DNA of 64,000 bases from an uncultured Lachnospiraceae bacterium (GTDB lineage Bacteria; Bacillota; Clostridia; Lachnospirales; Lachnospiraceae), in the NCBI GenBank assembly GCA_947176505.1, contig CAMWQW010000001.1, positions 248,001 through 312,000 of the forward strand, read 5' to 3'. Both the position numbers and the translations under genes were made by a program. Numbering within the stretch: position 1 is the stretch's first letter; every line of letters starts with the position of its first letter. Shown here piece by piece: positions 59,385-64,000 of this stretch. Under the pieces are notes generated by a model. That model searched no databases, had not been told where the DNA came from, and saw nothing but the letters and a program-made list of their open reading frames with translations.

Positions 59385-61787
59385 CTATCTCGCCACTTTT
59401 ACCTTAACATTCGTGGTCAGCTTTGTCGCCTCTTTATAAGGTCTGAACAGCATATAGATCATACCGCCAAGAATGACAATGGCAACAAGCAGACCGATGA
59501 CATTAAGACTGCCGGTAAACGCTGAACCAATCTGATAAACCATCAGCGCCACAGCATAAGCGAGCAGACACTGATACCCGATAGCAAACCAAGTCCATTT
59601 CGCATTGTTCATCTCCCGCTTGATGGCACCAATCGCCGCAAAGCAAGGTGCACACAGAAGATTAAACACAAGGAAGGAATATCCGGCAACCTGACTGAAG
59701 TTGGCACCAATCTCAGGCCATCCGCCGGGATAGAGGATACCCATTGTACCGACAATATTTTCCTTTGCCACCAGACCGGTAATGGATGCCACTGCCGCCT
59801 GCCAGTTTCCCCAGCCCAACGGTATAAAAATCCATGCGATTGCCCCGCCAATGGCTGCAAGAAGGGACTGATCCATTTCCTCCTCACTGAGCATTCTGAA
59901 TCCTTCCGAAGTAAACCCAAAGTAAGTCGTAAACCAAATCACGATGGTGGAAAGAAGGATAATTGTGCCCGCCTTCTTAATAAAGGACCATCCTCGTTCC
60001 CACATGGAGCGCAGGACATTGCCCGCCGTCGGCATATGATAAGCCGGGAGCTCCATTACGAAAGGAGCCGGATCGCCGGAGAACATTTTCGTCTTCTTTA
60101 ACATAATGCCGGAAATAATAATCGCAGCCATTCCGACAAAGTATGCGCTTGTAGCAACCCATGCTGAGCCGCCGAAAATCGCACCGGCAACCATGGAGAT
60201 GAACGGTACTTTTGCACCGCAAGGAATAAACGTAGTCGTCATGATTGTCATCCGGCGGTCACGCTCGTTTTCAATCGTCCTCGATGCCATAATACCCGGA
60301 ATACCGCAGCCGGTACCAATCAGCATCGGAATAAAGGATTTACCTGACAATCCGAACTTACGGAAAATACGGTCAAGCACAAAGGCAATACGCGCCATAT
60401 AACCACATGCCTCAAGGAATGCAAGGAGCAGGAACAAAACAAGCATCTGCGGCACAAATCCCAAAACCGCGCCGACACCGGCTACGATACCGTCATTAAT
60501 AAGCCCCGCGAGCCACTCGGCGGCGCCCGCAGCCTCAAGTCCGCTTCCTACAAGTGCCGGAATACCGGGAATCCATACGCCATAAGCCGCCGGATCCGGT
60601 TCCTCGCCGTACTTTTCAAGAACCGCCTGCGCACCCTCATAATCCGCAAGAGTTGCCATTTCTACTGTTACTTCCAGCGTTTCATCATCCGCCACTTCAT
60701 ACGGGAAATCTCCTGTAGGAGCAGCACCGTTTTCTTCCACATAAACATCGTAACCGTCCACGATGAGCGCCGCATCCCCATATTCCTCGGCTGCTTCTTC
60801 ATAATCCCCGGAGCCGATGCCAAGCAGATGCCATCCGTCGCCAAACAGTCCGTCATTAGCCCAATCCGTGGCAGCAGCGCCTACCGTTACCATGGATATA
60901 TAATACACGAGAAACATGATCAGCGCAAAAATCGGAAGCCCTAAGAAACGGTTTGTCACAATTCTGTCTATTTTATCGGAATTAGTCAGCTTTCCCGCGG
61001 ACTTTTTCTTTAAACACCCTTTGATGATACTGCCAATATAAACATACCGCTCATTGGTAATGATGGATTCCGCATCATCGTCCATCTCATCCTCAACCGC
61101 CTTGATATCCGTTTCGATATGGGACAGAACGGACTCGCTCAGATTCATCTGCCCCAGTACCTTGTCGTCCCTCTCAAACAGCTTAATCGCATACCAGCGC
61201 TGCTGCTCCTCCGGCATACTGTGTACCGCAGCCTCCTCGATATGGGCAAGGGCATGTTCCACTGTTCCTGAAAAAGTATGCATCGGAACAGTCTTCCCAT
61301 TCTTCGCCGTATCGATTGCAGCCTCGGCAGCCTCCATGGTGCCGTTTCCTTTCAGAGCAGAAATCTCCACCACCTTGCAGCCTAACGCCCTTGACAACTC
61401 CGCCGTGTTAATTTTGTCGCCGTTTTTCTCTACCACGTCCATCATGTTAATTGCAACAACAACAGGTATGCCAAGCTCTGTGAGCTGGGTTGTCAGGTAC
61501 AGATTTCTCTCTAAGTTCGTACCGTCAATAATATTCAGGATTGCATCGGGACGCTCGCTAATCAGATAATTTCTTGCCACCACTTCCTCCAACGTGTATG
61601 GGGAAAGTGAATATATACCGGGAAGGTCAGTAATCGTCACGCCATCATGCTTTTTTAGCTTTCCTTCCTTCTTTTCCACCGTAACGCCCGGCCAGTTTCC
61701 GACAAACTGATTGGAGCCGGTCAGGGCATTGAACAGCGTTGTCTTTCCACAGTTCGGGTTACCCGCAAGGGCAATTCGCATATTCAT
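59385..61787 (-). CDS. feoB: Ferrous iron transporter B
   Basis: 800 residues. The N-terminal GTPase has G1 GNPNCGKT (9-16), DLPG (54-57) and NMMD (114-117). A helical GDI region follows, then the membrane core with LGFVPQMLVLFLLLAFLEACGYMAR, the Cys-containing GTGCGIPG and a second Gate motif. It takes Fe(II) into the cell using GTP. Between the first two membrane helices, residues 345-400 form an acidic insert (GAAPTGDFPYEVADDE region) that differs from the usual short loop. It follows feoA by 82 bases, with an iron-box-like site in that gap. Confidence 0.95.
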   Translation of the reverse strand: MNMRIALAGNPNCGKTTLFNALTGSNQFVGNWPGVTVEKKEGKLKKHDGVTITDLPGIYSLSPYTLEEVVARNYLISERPDAILNIIDGTNLERNLYLTTQLTELGIPVVVAINMMDVVEKNGDKINTAELSRALGCKVVEISALKGNGTMEAAEAAIDTAKNGKTVPMHTFSGTVEHALAHIEEAAVHSMPEEQQRWYAIKLFERDDKVLGQMNLSESVLSHIETDIKAVEDEMDDDAESIITNERYVYIGSIIKGCLKKKSAGKLTNSDKIDRIVTNRFLGLPIFALIMFLVYYISMVTVGAAATDWANDGLFGDGWHLLGIGSGDYEEAAEEYGDAALIVDGYDVYVEENGAAPTGDFPYEVADDETLEVTVEMATLADYEGAQAVLEKYGEEPDPAAYGVWIPGIPALVGSGLEAAGAAEWLAGLINDGIVAGVGAVLGFVPQMLVLFLLLAFLEACGYMARIAFVLDRIFRKFGLSGKSFIPMLIGTGCGIPGIMASRTIENERDRRMTIMTTTFIPCGAKVPFISMVAGAIFGGSAWVATSAYFVGMAAIIISGIMLKKTKMFSGDPAPFVMELPAYHMPTAGNVLRSMWERGWSFIKKAGTIILLSTIVIWFTTYFGFTSEGFRMLSEEEMDQSLLAAIGGAIAWIFIPLGWGNWQAAVASITGLVAKENIVGTMGILYPGGWPEIGANFSQVAGYSFLVFNLLCAPCFAAIGAIKREMNNAKWTWFAIGYQCLLAYAVALMVYQIGSAFTGSLNVIGLLVAIVILGGMIYMLFRPYKEATKLTTNVKVKVAR

Positions 61788-61808
61788 AATTTTTCCTCAC
61801 TTTCTCTT

Positions 61809-61824
61809 ATTAGCTATTGCTAAC
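61809..61824. promoter_or_regulatory. Iron-box-like repeat between feoA and feoB
   Basis: ATTAG-CTATTG-CTAAC, about 22 bases before the feoB ATG, one mismatch to the consensus. It suggests separate control of feoB within the operon. Confidence 0.55.
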
Positions 61825-61869
61825 TACTATCTTGAAAATAAAGGGGACTATTCCCCTCACAAACAGCCT

Positions 61870-62091
61870 TTATTCGACTTCAATCATTTCTGCATCTGCT
61901 TTCCTGATGGAAAGCTCATAACCACGGACAGTCACTTCAATCGGATCTCCAAGGGGCGCAACCTTCCGGATTTGCACTTCCACACCCTTCGTCAGACCCA
62001 TATCCATAATCCGGCGTTTGACCGCTCCCTCGCCATGGAGCTTCACAACTCGGACTGTATCGCCGACTTTCGATTCTTTCAGTGTTTTCAT
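61870..62091 (-). CDS. feoA: FeoA-family protein (downstream copy)
   Basis: 73 residues with the SH3-like FeoA fold: DTVRVVKLHGEGAVKRRIMDMGLTKGVEVQIRKVAPLGDPIEVTVRGYELSIRKADAEMIEV. It helps FeoB function at the cytoplasmic face. Start at 62091 is 9 bases after GAGGAGGAG; an ATG 6 bases earlier is possible. It is the nearer of two feoA genes to feoB and starts 136 bases after the first, so the two are likely one transcript. Confidence 0.93.
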   Translation of the reverse strand: MKTLKESKVGDTVRVVKLHGEGAVKRRIMDMGLTKGVEVQIRKVAPLGDPIEVTVRGYELSIRKADAEMIEVE

Positions 62092-62226
62092 TTCCATTCT
62101 CCTCCTCATTTCATAATATATACGCTCAAATCTGCACGGAGAATGCTCGTACTTTGGGCATTCTCTGAAATATTTAGTAACTTTTGGGCAACATTCTTGG
62201 CTACCTTAGAGTTTTTAATGTTTTTC

Positions 62227-62439
62227 TCACACCATAATCTTCTGTGCCATCTCTTTGCTGACTGCAATACGGGCGTCCTTTACGTTCACAATGACATTAC
62301 CGCCGATGGCGTTTATCACCGTAACCGCCCCTCCCACAACAAAACCGAGATTCTCCAGATGTGTCTTTACTTCCTGCTTTCCCCCGATTCTTCTGATAAT
62401 GTTTTCTTCTCCAACTTCTGCCAGTGTAAGCGGCATCAT
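62227..62439 (-). CDS. feoA: FeoA-family protein (upstream copy)
   Basis: 70 residues, also an SH3-like FeoA protein: LTLAEVGEENIIRRIGGKQEVKTHLENLGFVVGGAVTVINAIGGNVIVNVKDARIAVSKEMAQKI-type pattern. It differs clearly from the other copy, so they are paralogs with separate roles, as in many Clostridia. The start at 62439 follows GGAGGAAC. Its promoter (62544-62572) carries iron-box-like repeats on and around the start of transcription. Confidence 0.92.
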   Translation of the reverse strand: MMPLTLAEVGEENIIRRIGGKQEVKTHLENLGFVVGGAVTVINAIGGNVIVNVKDARIAVSKEMAQKIMV

Positions 62440-62485
62440 GTGTTCCTCCATTCCGAAATGTTACAAATTCTTCTTTAAAATATGT

Positions 62486-62501
62486 ATTAGTTTACACTAA
62501 C
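62486..62501. promoter_or_regulatory. Iron-box-like repeat in the feoA leader
   Basis: ATTAG-TTTACA-CTAAC, one mismatch to the consensus, about 36 bases after the expected feoA transcription start. Confidence 0.6.
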
Positions 62502-62519
62502 CCCATGTAATAAATAAAG

Positions 62520-62535
62520 GTTAGTAAATGCTAAC
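62520..62535. promoter_or_regulatory. Iron-box-like repeat at the feoA transcription start
   Basis: GTTAG-TAAATG-CTAAC, extended to 6-bp arms GGTTAG/CTAACC (62519-62536). It lies 8 bases after the predicted -10, exactly where a repressor would block the polymerase. Confidence 0.75.
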
Positions 62536-62543
62536 CATATACT

Positions 62544-62572
62544 ATGGTATGACGACGAATTGAATTTGTCAA
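62544..62572 (-). promoter_or_regulatory. Promoter of the feoA-feoA-feoB operon
   Basis: On the minus strand TTGACA (62567-62572) and TACCAT (62544-62549) are 17 bases apart, about 105 bases before the first feoA start. Confidence 0.6.
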
Positions 62573-62617
62573 CGCTATTTTTATAACCCACTTTAGTTTC
62601 ATCAGACTAACCAAAAT

Positions 62618-62633
62618 GTTAGGAATTACTAAC
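62618..62633. promoter_or_regulatory. Iron-box-like repeat upstream of the feoA promoter
   Basis: GTTAG-GAATTA-CTAAC, perfect arms, 46 bases upstream of the -35 and 47 bases after the stop of the DUF3793 gene. Confidence 0.65.
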
Positions 62634-62679
62634 TTGTTATATTGTATAAATTGCACTATTTGTTATGTGTCATTTCATT

Positions 62680-63258
62680 TTAAGAACAACCCACAACGAG
62701 TCTGTCAAAAGAGCGATGCTTCTGAAATGCCTCGCAATACAACTGCGTGCACTTCTTATACTGCGCAAACTTTCGTTGCGCCGTTTCCACATCCCCATAT
62801 ACTTTCCATACCCCGATACACTTTGCTCCCGCCGCACCATTTTTCATGAAAGCATCTACATCCTCCGGCGGATAGCCGAGAAACAGCCCTATTTCATGCG
62901 GAAACGCTTCCCCGGTCTCTAACCGGCGTACCAGTTCAACAATACATTTTTCCGCTTCCCCGACCGGATAATCCAGTCCTGTCAGAATCCTCTCCGCCGT
63001 GCTGTCACTCAAATCCTCCCGCAGCCTGTTAGGGCGGTACATATAAACTAACGTACTTTTCCCCATTTTTTTTAAAGGAACAATCCTTGCACCACGTGGG
63101 ATCAAGCGTCGGTTCATCTCCCGGATATTTTTTTTGAACGTCTCACCATTCTTAGCCGGACAGTTGAACAGACTCCCCGTTTTTAACCCTGCCATCGTGG
63201 GCGAGCAGTAATATACCACCAATTCCTCTGATATATTTTCCGTATCCATATTTTCCAT
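62680..63258 (-). CDS. DUF3793-family protein
   Basis: 192 residues. LVVYYCSPTMAGLKTGSLFNCP at the N-terminus, the KMGKSTLVYMYRPNRL segment and FPHEIGLFLGYPPEDVDAFM are DUF3793 features. The biochemical function is unknown, but the family is regularly found with feo genes and under iron control in gut Clostridia. Here two iron-box-like repeats precede it and feoA lies downstream, which supports an iron-responsive role. AGGAGG precedes the ATG. Confidence 0.85.
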   Translation of the reverse strand: MENMDTENISEELVVYYCSPTMAGLKTGSLFNCPAKNGETFKKNIREMNRRLIPRGARIVPLKKMGKSTLVYMYRPNRLREDLSDSTAERILTGLDYPVGEAEKCIVELVRRLETGEAFPHEIGLFLGYPPEDVDAFMKNGAAGAKCIGVWKVYGDVETAQRKFAQYKKCTQLYCEAFQKHRSFDRLVVGCS

Positions 63259-63275
63259 CCCTAATCCTCCTTTTA

Positions 63276-63291
63276 GTTAGTTTCCACTAAC
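63276..63291. promoter_or_regulatory. Iron-box-like repeat before the DUF3793 gene
   Basis: GTTAG-TTTCCA-CTAAC, perfect arms, 17 bases before the ATG and adjacent to the ribosome site. Confidence 0.65.
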
Positions 63292-63307
63292 CTATTAACA
63301 AAGAAAA

Positions 63308-63321
63308 ATGCCAATTGGCAT
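63308..63321. repeat. 14-bp perfect palindrome in the DUF3793 leader
   Basis: ATGCCAATTGGCAT reads the same on both strands. It lies between the two iron-box-like repeats and on the minus strand is followed by TTTTTC. It might be a second operator or a small stem. Confidence 0.4.
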
Positions 63322-63341
63322 TCTGTATTTTGTCACTTTAG

Positions 63342-63357
63342 GTTAGTCTTCTCTAAC
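63342..63357. promoter_or_regulatory. Iron-box-like repeat at the DUF3793 transcription start
   Basis: GTTAG-TCTTCT-CTAAC, perfect arms, starting 8 bases after the predicted -10 and thus on the expected start site. Confidence 0.7.
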
Positions 63358-63364
63358 TTTATAC

Positions 63365-63393
63365 AGAATACCATACGTCAAACATCCTGTCAA
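63365..63393 (-). promoter_or_regulatory. Promoter of the DUF3793 gene
   Basis: On the minus strand TTGACA (63388-63393) and TATTCT (63365-63370) are 17 bases apart, about 100 bases before the start codon at 63258. Confidence 0.6.
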
Positions 63394-63403
63394 CACCGCA
63401 GCA

Positions 63404-63721
63404 TTACTGATTTACTGCTATCGGAACTGCTCTCTCATATCTGATCAGATTAACACTTGCCGCAAAAGTCAGCGAGGGAACGAACACAACATCGTTTTCC
63501 TTCACACCCGCTAAAATAACTGCCAAATGCAGCGCCGCAGTTCCGGACGAAAGTGCGGCGGAAGAAGAAGCTCCCACATAAGCTGCCACTTTCTCCTCAA
63601 ATTCATCTACATTTGGTCCTAACGGCGAAATCCAGTTTGTTTCAAACGCCTTTTGAATATACTCCTGCTCCTCCGTATGCATGGTTGGAGTTGCCAACAG
63701 AATTTTTTTCTTAGTTTGCAT
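63404..63721 (-). pseudogene. 3'-truncated DegT/DnrJ/EryC1/StrS-type aminotransferase
   Basis: 105 codons matching the first quarter of a sugar aminotransferase: TPTMHTEEQEYIQKAFETNWISPLGPNVDEFEEKVAAYVGASSSAALSSGTAALHLAV and VFVPSLTFAASVNLIRYERAVPI. After this the family normally runs another 270 residues with the PLP lysine, but a stop follows at VNQ. The sequence beyond is the DUF3793 promoter. It starts with a good GGGGAG site, so a short protein may still be made, but it cannot be an enzyme. Confidence 0.8.
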
Positions 63722-63740
63722 GTTTTCAACTCCCCTTTCT

Positions 63741-64000
63741 CTATTTCAGCATACTATATACGCACTCTAGTAAAGTTAAGGCAAGAACAATGTTAATTGT
63801 TCTGTAATACTTTTGATATGCTTTCTGTATGAGTACTCCCAGCCCAACCCAAGTGAGGGTTGCTATCGTTCCAATCGTGGCAATGACAATCTCAAACAAA
63901 AGTAAAACCCATAAAGAAGCGCTATAATCCGTGATATATCCGGTCAATGCAGTGATTCCGAATAAATAAATTTTCACATTGACAAATTGTAATAAAAAAC
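63741..64000 (-). CDS. LysE/RhtB-family exporter, C-terminal part (partial)
   Basis: 86 readable codons, three hydrophobic helices. It begins at the right window edge with QFVNVKIYLFGITALTGYI, the central segment of LysE-type amino-acid exporters, and ends with the typical C-terminal helix. The N-terminal half, including the first helices, lies outside the window. An internal GTG at 63977 is not the real start. It is 19 bases upstream of the truncated aminotransferase on the same strand. Confidence 0.75.
   Translation of the reverse strand, partial: FLLQFVNVKIYLFGITALTGYITDYSASLWVLLLFEIVIATIGTIATLTWVGLGVLIQKAYQKYYRTINIVLALTLLECVYSMLK

Noticed and set aside
1..64000. tRNA, rRNA, intact insertion sequence or prophage genes
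   Set aside because: No cloverleaf-like sequence, transposase, integrase or phage structural gene was recognised by reading; a dedicated tRNA and IS search was not possible.

Overview
The window looks like chromosomal DNA of an anaerobic, gut-type Clostridia bacterium, most likely a Lachnospiraceae relative. The evidence is the gene content: an anaerobic (cobalt-early) cobalamin pathway, Feo iron uptake with a DUF3793 protein, a rubredoxin-GltB protein, GLUG-repeat surface proteins, and strong Gram-positive AGGAGG ribosome sites with TTGACA/TATAAT promoters. No rRNA, tRNA, CRISPR array or intact mobile element was seen. The genus cannot be fixed from this sequence alone.

Layout. 1-877: trans-sulfuration PLP enzyme running off the left end. 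1053-10751 (+): Mrp/Mbh-type cation antiporter operon with subunits E, F, G, a DUF4040 subunit, B, C and four different NuoL/M/N-like antiporter subunits, but no hydrogenase or dehydrogenase subunit. 10823-17060 (-): a GLUG-repeat, membrane-anchored protein coupled to an MMPL exporter with a bactofilin-like cytoplasmic tail. 17154-23034 (-): ferritin-like protein, oleate hydratase, a TetR-type regulator and a hybrid histidine kinase. 23145-24554: rubredoxin-GltB protein.

24675-28424 (-): a three-gene overlapping cassette. It holds a 951-residue calcineurin-phosphoesterase / STAND-like NTPase / TPR protein, a transglutaminase-like cysteine hydrolase and a small protein. This is the best candidate in the window for an undescribed conflict or defence system, although the function is inferred from architecture only. 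28538-29092 (+): tag glycosylase.

29089-49918 (-): a roughly 20-kb cobalamin operon. It starts with a promoter, a cobalamin riboswitch and an intrinsic terminator. An exported lipoprotein cobaltochelatase follows, then an ABC importer, cobQ, cobT, cobU, cobS, a short cobU-like gene, cobC, cbiB, cobD, cbiC, cbiD, cbiF, cbiG, cbiH, a cbiJ-cbiE-cbiT fusion, cbiA and a Cys-rich small protein. cbiL and the uroporphyrinogen methyltransferase are not here.

49989-58754: an accessory stretch of small enzymes, regulators and lipoproteins. It is mixed with gene scars: a headless MTA/SAH nucleosidase, a Tn916-type ORF7/ORF8 remnant with a frameshift, an 18-codon AraC stub and a possible HipA-like stub. 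It also has four perfect 11-bp repeats in front of a lipoprotein promoter.

58781-63393: an iron regulon. It has a DtxR/MntR-family regulator, an HMA protein, feoB, two feoA genes and a DUF3793 gene. These are threaded by eight copies of an inverted repeat, GTTAG-N6-CTAAC, several lying at predicted transcription starts. 63404-64000: a truncated DegT-type aminotransferase and a LysE-type exporter cut by the right window edge.
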